Shown in pieces: positions 51,668 to 63,735 of a stretch of 64,000 nt of DNA. The position numbers and the translations under genes are program-made. The stretch lies in assembly GCA_036250195.1 (NCBI GenBank), contig JAVHZZ010000001.1, positions 400,448,117-400,512,116 on the forward strand. The letters run 5' to 3'. The DNA comes from Mixophyes australis. Its lineage: Eukaryota > Chordata > Amphibia > Anura > Limnodynastidae. Numbering within the stretch: the stretch's first letter is position 1; every line of letters starts with the position of its first letter. A model generated the notes under the pieces. That model saw nothing but the letters and a program-made list of their open reading frames with translations, ran no database searches and was not told the origin of the DNA.

Positions 51668-54057
51668 TACATATATATCATTTTTAGAATGAAGAAAAGT
51701 ATTTTAACCAATCACCAGGGTTACACCTCTATAACTAGGTCCAATTTGAGTTGGAATTATTTTTTAATTTCTCATTCTACCCAAATACATTTTATAATAT
51801 TTTATCAGGACATTTAGTAGTTTCTTTGTGTAACATACTGAAATACAGAGCTTTTTATTTTATGTCCCCTAGCAACAGAAAGCACAAAAATATTAAATAT
51901 TATTTTCTTTATTTTTGGTTACTTTTGCATATTTACAGCAATCACAGAAAGTTACCCAAAATATATAGGTTCATTTCTACAGTGTGTAGGAATACCTAAT
52001 ATGTATACTATTGATCAAGGTCTGAGGGAGTTACAGGGACAGAAACAAATGCAATGGCTATAATCAGATTCTCTCTGACATTTTTCACATTTTATTTTCT
52101 TACATCATGGAGTAAAAGATAAATTGCTAAACAAAAACTTTGTAATGTCAAATTAAAAGACAAAAACATCTAACACTTTTCCTTAATTAAAAATAAATAC
52201 AAACATAATTAATTACATAGGTGTACACCCCGATTTGCCAAATAGACAAGTAAAATCATTTGCCTCAGAGGTCACATAATTTAGTGATTAGAGTCCACAA
52301 GTAGACAATAGATGTGTCTCAATTAATTTAAAACTAAATAAGTCTGTGAGATGTCCCATGGTTGGTTAGTGCACTTACAAACAGGACATTAATCATAAAT
52401 ATCAAAAAACAAAGCAGAGCAAATTAAAGGAAAATGATTTTGAAAGCATTAGATAGGGGGCTGAAAGACTTCTAATATTCCCACCAGCACTATCAAAACC
52501 ATCAGAAATAAATGAAGAGAACATGACACAATTGTTAATTTATGTAAATGCAGGTCTTCCTCTAAAACTGAGCATCCTTATGGGAAAGAAACTTAATTCA
52601 CGGGAAGGGCAATGGTTACAGTCCCATGAACAGAGATAAACCTATCCATGGGTGAACAATGGCCTGGGCACTTCACAAATCTGTGCTTTGTGGCCGGTTG
52701 TCAAAATAAAACCATTGTAAAAGAAAACATGCCAAGAGGAGGAAGATTCCTCTGATTAGATTGAGATTTCACTTTTTGAACCCAATGCTAGTCGTTATAC
52801 AATATTTGGTTCACACATGTTTGGTCATTACAAACAAATTAAATTAGTTGATCCTGTACAGTATGTGGTAGCATTCCTACAAGTATTAAATTATTTGCTA
52901 CAAATAATCACCAGAAGGGGTTTCTTTTAAATCAGTGTGCTCAGAGCTGTTAACTTATATGGAGGTGGGGTAATTAGACTATTGTTGTGTCTCGTATTCA
53001 GATTTTAATAAGGATAAATTAAATAATGTTGGTATACTTGTGTACAGTGAGACAGTCATGTTTTCTTTACCTTAAATATTGGCGGTGCAAATTCATTTTG
53101 TTTATTGACACCAGTATTGTTTGGGGCTATTACTATAACAGGGGACCGTTTGGCCACCTACCAACAACCTCCAATGGAGAGTGTGCACGGATTAACTGGT
53201 AACAACTCCTGCACCAAGTCACTACTTATTGGGACACTTATTAGTCTATTAACAGCCATACTGCTATGGACTTCTGATGGACTTCAACCCAGGTAAATAA
53301 TCAAATTAAATATATATTTTATTTAACCATAAATTATATGCCCGCTGAGCTATAGTTCTCTTAGGAACAATTATTTGATCCCACTGCTCAATTGCAACTA
53401 AACACAGAAGGTAACAGTACTACATAAAGGCATATACTATTGAGCTAAAACCTGGGATATCTCTAACCGTGGATGCTACAATAGCCTTTGGCCGCTTGAC
53501 TCTACCTACTGTCGAAGCAGTGACCCAAATGCAGTGCTGTCGTGGCTCACACTGCCACTGAGCTAATAGAGTTTGTGTATCAAGATGCCCTGTGTGGAAC
53601 ATCTTGCAGCACTTCTGTTTGCAGCATTTAGTCCTGAGCAGTCCACCCCATCCAGTCCTGTCTTCAAGTCTCTGGGTGATCCCTGGCTACAGAGTAATAG
53701 TACTTAGAGTAGGAGTGTTCATCTAGTTTTTCAATAAATTAAATTATCCCACAAAGGCCCCCCAGCATGGATATAGCTCTTTCATTTCATAAAATGTCTT
53801 AAAATACACAGAACACAAAATAGTGCCACAAAGCAACATTTAAGAAAACAATGTGAGGTGCCACTGGCACTCTTTCAGATGGGAGAAAGTCCAGAGCTGG
53901 CTTAGCCGTAATTGAACCTGCATAGTAACTTCATCTGGTCACAGAGGCTATGACTACTAAATAGAAATCTTTCTGATGTTAGAGGGAATACATTTTATTC
54001 CAATTGAATGCTTTGCTTTGTTGTTTGTAGCTATCACTCATGCAGTAAGTGGGGCTG
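51668..54057. other. No gene recognised
   Basis: Long AT-rich stretch. Short plus-strand ORFs such as 53105-53296 show no domain or splice context. Confidence 0.35.
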
Positions 54058-54330
54058 ACCAATGTTCCCTCTAAGCTGCGCGCACGTGCAGCTTCCCAAA
54101 CACCGCCACACACTGGCCGCCTGGCTCCGCGCAGCCATTTTCCTCACTTGTCATGGGGCAATGACGCGTGTTACTGTTACACACCTAGAGACATTGCAAG
54201 CTGTTGATATGGCACGTTCTAACCCTCACCCAACGGACGTTCTATGGAGCGAGTGAGACTATTGAAAGAGCGCTCTTCTTTCTGGACTCAAAAACAGTAC
54301 CGGTAAGCGAATGACTGCTTGATCTTATGT
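54058..54330. repeat. Possible hAT-like repeat edge (CAATGTTCCCTCTAAGCTGC)
   Basis: The GC-rich start CCAATGTTCCCTCTAAGCTG with alternating GCGC/CACGTGCAG text is a common vertebrate repeat terminus. The opposite end was not found. Confidence 0.35.
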
Positions 54331-55836
54331 TATATTTGTCGTGGGATTACTAGTAGGAGCAACACTAAAGAGGCACTTGGCGGAGAATTGGGAGACGCCT
54401 GATTACCTTGACTTATATTAAGTTGAGCCTCGGTTGCCTGTGGACCCCGTTTGGATAGTTTATATTTTCATGCATGCTAGGAATTGAATCAATCATTCCG
54501 TCTAGGAGGAGGACTTGAGGGGATTCCCTCCTTGATATTCCTATCGGTCTTTATCTGATATCATTACGGGTAGATCTATTAGATTGAATAAGAAATACTA
54601 TTGATGATTGTGTTATAGTGGTTGTTTTCTATTATTGATCTATTATTATATTTATTTTTTATATTTTGTTTATTTGTATTGATGTGGATATGTGTTTATT
54701 TTTTTTTGTGATTATTAAATATGTCATTTTGATTATCAATCCTTTTTGTCTACTTTCATGTATTTGAGAGGTCCTCTAGTAACGTATATTTATTTCTATT
54801 TTTATATTTTTTTTATATTCTTGATTTATGTTAATCAAAAGTATATTTTAATATACTGTAATGACATAATTGGCATTTGTACAAATTTAACATTTAACAA
54901 ATACGTATTTTATCAAATACAATAAGTCTGCTACATGCCTAACTAATTAACAAATATTATTGTGGCTTCCGCAAGTTCTGCTCAGTCAATTTTTGCTTTA
55001 TTTTTTTCCAGCACACGTTATTCTTTTTTCCGCCCATCTTTTTTTTTTCTGTTACATTTTTCAATTATCTGCTAAACGTTAGCTGTGTATAACAGTTTCC
55101 TTACTATCATCTACACTTGACACATACAAGCTTTCTGAAAATAATGATTGTTGAATATGACAGTTGGCTGCAACCACATAATGGTTATCTTTGAAACTGG
55201 TGCTTGTTTGTCACCCTTCACTGTTTTAATGCCTTCTGATGAGAATGACTTATGATTACATGTAATTATTTCATAAGCAGTGACTGTGCCACTAACAGTT
55301 TGTTTTTTGCAAAATTTAATTTGAATGATGCTGAATTGTCTGATCATGTTCTCTGTGTTTTGGTCATACAGCAATCTCGTTGTCTCTGTGTTAATGTTTT
55401 GTCATCATCTCTTCACTGTTGGGCATCACACGACTATAAAGTTCATCTTATTCATCTGACTGATGATTAGTGGTATGTTGCAGTCATGTCTCATGTGCCC
55501 TATTTAATGTATTGGTCATCAGCAGCAGCAGCACATATCTACACCAGACCTTTGTGAGCTGCCACTGATATGCCTCCTAAGAGGTGTATCTGCAGATGTG
55601 ATCTCTTCTAACTATGCAATACACAAGGGGTTTGTTACACTTCCGCGTGCACGTCCCTACTGTATTTAACTTACACAAGCATGCCTGAGATTCGCCTCTC
55701 CAGGGATAGTGGGGTGCAAGTTCATGATAGGTTCAACTAATTTCTGCTTTATTTATTGCAGGTTCCAAGACATTTATGAAAAGGAAAAAATACCCCAAAA
55801 GAGCAGCATGCAAAATAAGGTACAAATAAAGTGATA
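54331..55836. other. No gene recognised
   Basis: AT-rich DNA with T-rich runs. The minus-strand ORF at 55111-55374 shows no domain. Confidence 0.35.
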
Positions 55837-55839
55837 TTA

Positions 55840-56152
55840 GGTCTGAGTCATTAAGGAAATTAAGGCAAGAAAAGGAGTAAATGTTCTCCGGGAAAAACCA
55901 TGTTACAATGCAAGTGGTGTAAATGAGTTTATTATATTGTACATAACTTAAATGCTGCCTGTTTTTTCATCTAGCACCCAAATGATAGCTTAATTTTTAC
56001 ACTGACATTTAAAGTTGATCTAGGACATGTCCTATCCCAACTATAATACGGTCCCCATTTTAAATTTACCTCCCCCTCCAGTGCAACATGGTTTTGCCAG
56101 GGTGCAAAGTTACTCCTTTTTTATGCTATGCTTTCCTTAATTACTCAGGCCC
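55840..56152. mobile_element. MITE of the 57342 family
   Basis: GGTCTGAGTCATTAAGG at the left and CCTTAATTACTCAGGCCC at the right. The internal order matches 57342 throughout, about 85% identity by eye. ATTA flanks both sides (55836-55839, 56153-56156). Confidence 0.82.
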
Positions 56153-56156
56153 ATTA

Positions 56157-57338
56157 TGTGAAACACTTTATGGGTAGTCTAAATATACTTTTTAATCTTT
56201 CTAGACCATAATAAAATATTCACTTGAATATAGCTCAAACTAGTGGTAGCAGCTGATTTTAGTAATACCCTCTATTTAGTTAATATGTTTTAACAAAGAG
56301 AGCACATACTCCCATATAGCGTATTGTTTTATATGATTTAGTGAAGTTTTAATATTGTGTTTTTATTTTTTCTTCCATTAGTGCTAACTGGTTTGTTTGC
56401 CCTTACATTAGATCCTAAATTCATAGGACCAAGGCACAAACCTATTTTTGATATTTTAAGAAACATCGCACAACTTTTATGACTTTTTATTGGTTCAATC
56501 CATTACTGTGCTCACAAAATCATAGAAAGAATCTCCTGTATTAGCAGTAAATCCTTTTATATATTTTGAAAGCAGTTCTTCCAAGCTGTTTCTTGCTTAA
56601 TATATAAAAGAACATTTATCCTTGAAAGCAGAGGCTCCTATAACTATTTTATTAGTGCTGTCCATCACACTGCACATTGACCTGCTCAAATAGTCTGAAG
56701 ACATATAACTAAGCATTTACTTTTAAAGAAAGTTCTACATTAATGTGGTTTTATATAATAAAATGTGCTACTGATATTGTGCATTTGGTAATACATTTAA
56801 ATATACGAATATCAGAACAAATACACTGTTACTCAATTGTAATATAAATCCAGTTTTTTAAACTGTGCCCATCATATACGGACAGTGGATACAGCCAAAT
56901 TATGAATCAATATTTTAATTGAATAAAATGCAGCCTTTCAATTCACTAGGAATGAGTGGTATCATTGAGTTTAGGGGATAGGTGCACTTCAATCCTGTGA
57001 CACCATCTTGTTCTTTGCCAAGGTGGTGGAGAGAGTTGCATTTAAAATTTTTGGATCTCAAGAATAAAGGACAACATGTGTGATTTTGGAGAAAGTGGAG
57101 ATAATAGCTTCTGATGAGATCACATGGTGGGTTTATGATAGCTTCAAGCTTTGTTCTTGTCCAAAATGTAGAATTCAAGAGAGAGCACAAATTGTGTGAC
57201 CTGATATTGTATAGAGTGGGTGCACAGTCTCAAATATGTGGAACTGGTTCAGATGGAAACAGTTGCATGAAATTAATTGTAAACAGTTGTTGCAATAGCA
57301 TAAAAAAGTAACAACATAGAGATGTGTAACTTAAACAC
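56157..57338. other. No gene recognised
   Basis: AT-rich DNA. Nothing coding or repetitive with recognisable ends. Confidence 0.35.
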
Positions 57339-57341
57339 TTA

Positions 57342-57652
57342 GGGCCTGAGTCATTAAGGCAAGCAAAGGAGTAAATGTTCTCTGGGACAAACCATGTTAC
57401 AATGTAAGGGGTGCAAATCAGTTTATTATTTTGTACATAAGTTAAATACTGGCTGTTTTTTCATCTAGCACACAAATACTTGCTAGCTTTATTATTACAT
57501 TGAAATATAAAGTTGATCTAGGACATGCCCTACCCAAACTATAAATCTGCCTCACATTTTAAATTTACCTCCCCCTCCAATACAACATGGTTTTGCCCAG
57601 GTGCAAATGTTACTCCTTTTTTATGCTTTACTCTCCTTAATGACTCAGGCCC
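57342..57652. mobile_element. Harbinger-type MITE, 311 bp, TTA target duplication
   Basis: GGGCCTGAGTCATTAAGG at the left and CCTTAATGACTCAGGCCC at the right are perfect inverted termini. TTA flanks both ends (57339-57341, 57653-57655). The outer 13 bases equal the terminus of the autonomous element at 41809. The interior is not palindromic, which distinguishes it from the relative at 11874. Confidence 0.9.
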
Positions 57653-57655
57653 TTA

Positions 57656-58458
57656 ATACTTACATTTTTCTGAGAATAGTAAATATATAAAACACAATAC
57701 ATTATAATTAAACCCTTGCTCTTATTTTACATCACATGCTTTTTGAATACCCCATGCACTTTACTTTTCAGTTCTCTACTACTACAACATAGTTAATTTA
57801 CTTACTATTCAATATTTTGTTTTTTAATAATCTCTTGCATGGTTCTATCATCTTCTGTCCCAAACTGCTTCTACAACAAAAAGGTTGTCATCCCGTCTGG
57901 CCCCAGGCACTCCTGCTTCACCTACTGCTCCCACATATTTTAATGTCTCTATACTGTGTTACACCTAATAAGTTTCACATTGTGACTCCCACTATAGTGA
58001 AATTCCTTTTGTGGAATAATTAAAAATGTTAACATTAAAGGCTTGGTTTGGATGTTGAAGGGGATGACATCTTGGATTTGGAGCTCCAGCACTTAAACCG
58101 TATTTCTAAGTGACTCATACAATATACAGTAAATGTAAGCAAATGGACCTGTACACAATCTTTCTCACTAATGCTTGCTTGCTTGCTTTGGTGTCAGTTT
58201 CATTGCAACTTGTAATGTTAACAAGTTTATTGCTCAGAACTAGCAAGTTCTATGGAAGCACTTATACACTACACTGTAGGGAGGCTTTGAGAATATGTAT
58301 CAATATGTACAGGACCTAAAAAACCAGCCACTACCAACTTATTTCCACAATCTTTCTCTGCCAGGTGCAGAGCCTCTTTAAGAGCTAAGTAAGCCATAAA
58401 GCGTAAAGTGAATGTACAGATTTCCTGAAGAATACCTTGCATGGTTGGCTGGACATAC
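57656..58458. other. No gene recognised
   Basis: AT-rich DNA. Short domainless ORFs. Confidence 0.35.
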
Positions 58459-58556
58459 TTTAGCCCCCATGAAGTGCTCTGAGAATGCACCGATGGCAAG
58501 TCCAAGAGCAAACACCATCATGGTTGATTCTCCAAACACTATAAAGATTAGTGAAG
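58459..58556 (-). other. Exon-like segment coding a hydrophobic helix, unassigned
   Basis: On the minus strand a strong acceptor (TTTTTTCCTCTCAG) opens a 98-bp stretch ending at AAA|GTATGT. The frame through it reads SLIFIVFGESTMMVFALGLA and then IGAFSEHFMGAK, like a transmembrane helix. Another frame is also open. About 450 bp upstream, GTTTGGTACAG opens a short frame (VLASASGSLAKDGVDRL, about 58983-58930) ending at CTT|GTAAGG. I do not recognise a protein, and coincidence is possible. Confidence 0.25.
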
Positions 58557-59242
58557 CTGAGAGGAAAAAACATATAACACAGCCAGTATTTCTCCAATTG
58601 GTGTTAGTGAGGGCATCATTTTGGCACTACATTTGCATAGCTATCAAATAAGTGCCTGTTTCCTCCCTGTTTTACTTGCACACAGTTATAGACAAGGTTT
58701 CCTCCTAGTTACCTGCTTCCTAACCATCACTGGACAGTAAAAAGTGCTTGTCCCTCTCTACACATAATTATAGGCAACATATATTTTTATATACTAATTG
58801 AATGCAATCTAGTCAGTAATCCAATAAACAAACCCATTCTCCCTTTTCTGAACCAATCTCTTAACCTTCCAAGTGCTGCGACGGATAATATGAGTCTTTT
58901 TAAAGCACGGACCATTGTAAGCCTTACAAGTCTGTCCACACCATCTTTGGCCAATGACCCTGAGGCAGAGGCCAGAACTCTCTGTACCAAACAAAATGTA
59001 TTAATCATAGAATTTTATTGTGATTTTTCACATGTCTGTCTTTGTGCTTGTATATGTTTCCTAACTTCCCAGGCATATATGATTTAGAATGTGGTAACTA
59101 GACATGGTAGCTCTCTTTCAACCCATGACAATGTGATACTGTTGCTATGTCTGATAAAGAGAAACCCATTCTTGTAGATTTGAACACTGAACCTCCAATC
59201 CCTGAAGTTCACCTATTTATCTTTATTTACAACCATCTCTCT
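58557..59242. other. No gene firmly recognised
   Basis: Apart from the exon-like short stretch near 58930-58983 mentioned for the neighbouring segment, nothing was identified. Confidence 0.3.
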
Positions 59243-59245
59243 CAT

Positions 59246-59717
59246 GGGTCTATGCATCAATAAGATGCAGTGCAAATAAATATGCATCACTGCATAATTA
59301 TGCACTGCTGGAATGCATCCTGTCGGGGCTACTCTGGGTGCAACGGGGAAGTGACCCCTGTGCTGTGCTGCTTTTTTTCTATAAAAGAAGAAAGTGTTCA
59401 GTTCCACTGTACCAAATTCTGCAAAGCCAGAGAGACTTCAGCAGGTTCCCATAGAAAAAAACTGGTAACGCCATCCTGAGATAGCGTTACCTGTCTGCGC
59501 AATGCAAAGCTCTTCAAAGCTTCATGCATTGCCTAATTATGCAGTCCCCATATTAATCTATGGGGACTGTGATGCTGCCCGGTATTTGCCTAAATGGAGG
59601 ATATTTCTGCTATATCTCCTCCATTAGGCATGTAATACATACCAACCATACTTAAAAGATGCGGAAACAGCCATTTCCGCATCTTTTAAGTGTCAAATAA
59701 GCTTGATGCATAGACCC
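59246..59717. mobile_element. MITE, 472 bp (GGGTCTATGCATCA termini, CAT duplication)
   Basis: GGGTCTATGCATCAATAAG at the left and CTTGATGCATAGACCC at the right are inverted. CAT flanks both sides (59243-59245, 59718-59720). Internal inverted stretches include AAAGATGCGGAAACAGCCAT folding on its own inverse at 59655-59689. The 3-bp duplication suggests the Harbinger superfamily. Confidence 0.8.
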
Positions 59718-59993
59718 CATAGTCTCTCAACTTTGTTTTGCATTTACCAAAGTGTTAAAAAATAATTCTGAAAATGTTTTTTATTCTATTGAAAATATAA
59801 AGTTTAAAGATAAAATGTTATAAAAAGATGAAGATGAAAAGTAACACTGAATCGGTAAACTTTAGATATTTATTTACAAACACTTTTAATGCAAAATAAA
59901 ATCCTATGAAAATTTACCAGAGATCATATAATTTAAATGAATGCAACTAATTGTCTTTCTGTACTTTTGATTTTGCTTGTTTTGCCTCACTTT

Positions 59994-60344
59994 ATCATCA
60001 TCATCATTTATTTATATAGCGCCACTGATTCCGCAGCACTGTACAGAGAACTCATTCACATCAGTCCCTGCCACATTGGAGCTTTCAGTCTAAATTCCCT
60101 AATATACACACACAAAGAGAGAGAGAGAGAAAGAAAGAGAGACTAGGGTCAATTTTAATAGCACCCATTTAACCTACTAGTATGTTTTTGGAGTGTGAGA
60201 GGAAACCGGAGCACCCGGAGGAAACCCACGCAAACACAGGGAGAACATACAAACTCCACACAGATAAGGCCATGGTCGGGAATTGAACTCATGACCCCAG
60301 CGCTGTGAGGCAAAAGTGCTAACCACTCAGCCACCGTGCTGCCC
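59994..60344 (-). mobile_element. tRNA-derived SINE, full length
   Basis: On the minus strand: GGGCAGCACGGTGGCTGAGTGG (A box), GTTCAATTCCCGACC (B box), GTTTGTATGTTCTCCCTGTG, GGTGCTCCGGTTTCCTCTC, a CT-rich microsatellite, then CTGTACAGTGCTGCGGAATC and a (GAT)n tail. It is highly similar to the copy at 38987. Confidence 0.9.
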
Positions 60345-61296
60345 ATACTTTTGTGTGTATCTGCGTTTTACTACCGGATTCAGTTATTAGATAAGAAACT
60401 TTTTAACTGAAACAAAATATCGGGCTTGTCATTTTGCATGCAGTGAAACATACAAGTTTTGTTTTTTAATAGAAAAGCCAGATGGTAAATTGTACAGCTG
60501 AAATACATGCATATGACTCAGATTTGTTTCCCCAGAAATGATTGCAGATTGTGGATTGTAACACAACAAAACATGGAGCTTCATTTGAATGGGAATATAT
60601 TTTCCAAGTCTTTCCAGACTAAAGGTCCTCCATCTGCTCCATGAACAAATTAAAAACCAAGCTGTGTGACTCTGACCAGCTGATCAAACACACATATTCC
60701 CACATTGCAGCAGGAAGCTTCACATGTATTATAAGAGCTAAGAATCTGTGACTGCCACCCAGGGATTTAACCTATAATACATGACATGAATACAGTTTAT
60801 GAGAAAAACATTTTTTTTCCATGCATGGGTGGATTTATTGAGAGATTTGTCAAACTTAATACGGTGCCCGGTTACATAGTTGCTAACACTTTTTTCTATG
60901 GAGAATTTCACGTTTTGTATATTTGTTTATCAAAGATTTGGACTTAAAAATATCCATATTTTTTTTAATACTGATCCACTTCACAATTCTGATTATTTGT
61001 AAGTATTCTGTATCATGTAATCTGTTGTCGCTTCTAAAATTACATTTATGTCTTTAAAACCTAAGATAAGAATATGTCTGGGTGGTAAAGTGTTTTAAAC
61101 AAAGGGTGTTCTGTAATGGCAATGTTCATACTTTTTGTCTAAAGCACAGTGGTAGGGTCTACTGTCTATTATTCTTTATAAACTATTCTTCATAAACTAC
61201 TGTCTGCTTATTCTACTGAGTCTCATTTGCACTAACATTAGACAGGAATGTCACCAAGAATTGCACCAGTACTTAATTATATGGTAACAAAGTACA
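60345..61296. other. No gene recognised
   Basis: AT-rich DNA without features. Confidence 0.35.
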
Positions 61297-61301
61297 CTTA
61301 C

Positions 61302-61759
61302 TGTTGATTAAGGAAAAAGAGACAACCCTAACTTCTTGGTGATAGGCAAAAGGGAATATTTAAAATAATATGCAATATAAATAAATTCTGAAAAAGTTTG
61401 GTGATTAGGCTAAGTGGTAGGGTGTGGGGAGTAATCTCTTAATCAGAGATGGCAAAGAGAGTTGTGTCAGGCCAGGAAACTCAGAAGATTTGAACTACAG
61501 ATTGTGAGTGATTAGAATGGAGTTATCCCACCTCTGTGAGGTTAGTGTGTGAGCATCCAGATGCCTTGGGAAAGGTATATAAACAACATATGATTGCAAC
61601 TGTTGAAAGTTAACTGCAAAACTACTTATTGAAATTGACTTGTGCCCGAGAAGAGTAAGACAATGGACTTTGAATAAACTCGTTCCTTTACTTTTTATTC
61701 ATCAAGCGAGATGGCCCGGTGCCCGTTATTGCTTTCATTTACTTTTGTATACTGCTACA
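61302..61759 (+). mobile_element. Probable solo LTR, 458 bp
   Basis: It starts TGTTGATTAAGG and ends ATACTGCTACA (TG...CA), flanked by CTTAC (61297-61301) and CTTAT (61760-61764). GGTATATAAAC at 61575 is a TATA box, and GAATAAAC at 61672 is a poly-A signal about 95 bp downstream, the U3-R-U5 order of an LTR. No internal coding region is adjacent. Confidence 0.5.
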
Positions 61760-61764
61760 CTTAT

Positions 61765-62463
61765 TGCATTTCTCACACTTCAAATTTGGTGTTAATAATG
61801 TGCATCTGCCTAATCACCCATGAGGAACTGAGGTTAAGAGACTGAGCAGTGACAGTAGGTGACAGTTCGATATACACAAACACAGAGAAAAAAACACTAG
61901 CACACTGCTGTGAACCAGTAAAAGAGCTGCTATTCTCCTTGTACATCAAATGCAGAAGTACACACTTTTACAAATATATAATAAGCCATCCACCCCGTCA
62001 AGGTGCTACTGCTAATAGGGTCATCCTAACTCTAAACAATGAGAGTCCCTATATTGGCTCATACATTAATATGTTTTTAAATTGAGAGCTAACTTACCAA
62101 GAGGTACTCCAGGAACCTCCAAATGGGAACAGAGGACCAGCACCATTGTTTTTGCATCCCCTAGTGGAAATCTGCCTGAACAACATAATGCCGGACTGTT
62201 TGCTTACTTGCCATTTATTAACCAACCAGCACACCAGTCCTGTGAAGGTCAATGCTGGTCCCATTATCACTATGGGAGAAGTTTTTATAACTAATACTAC
62301 TAATGTTTCAGCTATAGACTATCTCTGGTCACCACTGCTTGGTGCTTTGTAAACAGTTTTGCCCGATTATTCAATTCTAGCTGATCTAAATCTTCAAGTT
62401 ATTAAGTTATCAATGAGTTGGATGTAACTGTCAACATTTTAAAAATAATTAGCAGCTTAGATG
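61765..62463. other. No gene recognised
   Basis: AT-rich DNA. Overlapping plus-strand ORFs at 62082-62352 have no domain. Confidence 0.3.
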
Positions 62464-62825
62464 TCATCCAAATCCGTCCAGTGGACGGCCCAGAACAGGC
62501 TCTATGTGTCAAAGTTCTGCCCAGCGTATACCAACGGGAGCTCCGACAGGGACTCCAACCATTCCATTAGGCATTTCAGACCAATTGCCACCTCTCTGTG
62601 AAGTTTTCATCCAAATCCATCCAGTGGAAAGCCCAGAACAGGCTCCCTGGGTCAAAGTTTTGCCCAACATACAGCAATGAGAGGTCCATCCGGGACCCTA
62701 CCCACCCCTAAAACCTGGCCAGGATCCAACTGGACCACCTTGCATTGGTTTCATTCCATTTGGTGCAGAGGTGTCCGAATGCATAACCGAACAAACAGAC
62801 AGACCAATGATTTTTATATATAAGA
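62464..62825. repeat. GC-richer repeat with a 143-bp internal duplication
   Basis: TCATCCAAATCCGTCCAGTG (62464) and TCATCCAAATCCATCCAGTG (62607) begin two similar units containing CCCAGAACAGGCTC and GTCAAAGTT.TGCCCA. The region ends AACAGACAGACCAATGATTT then TATATATAAG. The family was not identified. Confidence 0.55.
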
Positions 62826-63735
62826 TATAGCAAAGTTTTGGTGAATTGGCACCAATTCCATAATTAAAGCATGAATTTAAGAATTAACCAAATTGATTAT
62901 ATTATCTCTACTGGTAATAACATCATATATGATGTTGATCTTGTTTTTAAATTAAAAAGATATTTACTCTTTAGAGTATCTTCCTACCAAATTTAGAAAC
63001 TCTATAGTTACAGCAAAACAATGTGCAAATAAAAAAATACTTCCATAGCTATTAATTACAGAAATCCAATTTTAGAAAATGCTCTGGTAATTTATTGTGT
63101 TTCAGTTGCCAAAACGTAGTATGAATTATAATTCAAAAGTAGTAGCTAAAGTTAATCATATTCTTTAATTGAGCAACTGCTCTGTTTTTAGATGCAGCTT
63201 GTTTAGCTTTTGAAATAGTGTCTGCTATTTTTGTTTGCTTTTTCAAAGATTTTTGCCTCTGGCATTTTTTTGGCATGTTGTTTTGCAACATTTCAAAGTT
63301 GTCTAATTTTAGGAGTTATAAAAACTATTCTGCCGTATAACGAAGTATAGTCCAGTTACGCTCAATTTTTACAGCTGGCGGTTAACCGAAATATAAAGAG
63401 GATTTTTTTTCATAATCACTTCCAAGGAATAGATTGAAACACCAAGAAGACTTTAGGATTTGCTCTTTAATGACCTTCTGCTTCTGATTCATTTGCTGTC
63501 CATTAAATACATAAACTGTACCCCAGCCCTTTAGTCGCTTAAAGCTGTTTTTTTAAGGATTTGAATGATCAAATAAATTGTTCCATCAACACACTTACGT
63601 AATTTACAGGATTTTCTAAAAAAAATAAAGAACCGTTCAGTACAAAATGCAAACTGCTCCATATACCCTGATTGATACAGATATCAGAGAGACTCTAACT
63701 TGGTATTGTGAGAGCTACATGTGTTGCCTTCAGGG
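62826..63735. other. No gene recognised
   Basis: AT-rich DNA. Confidence 0.3.
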
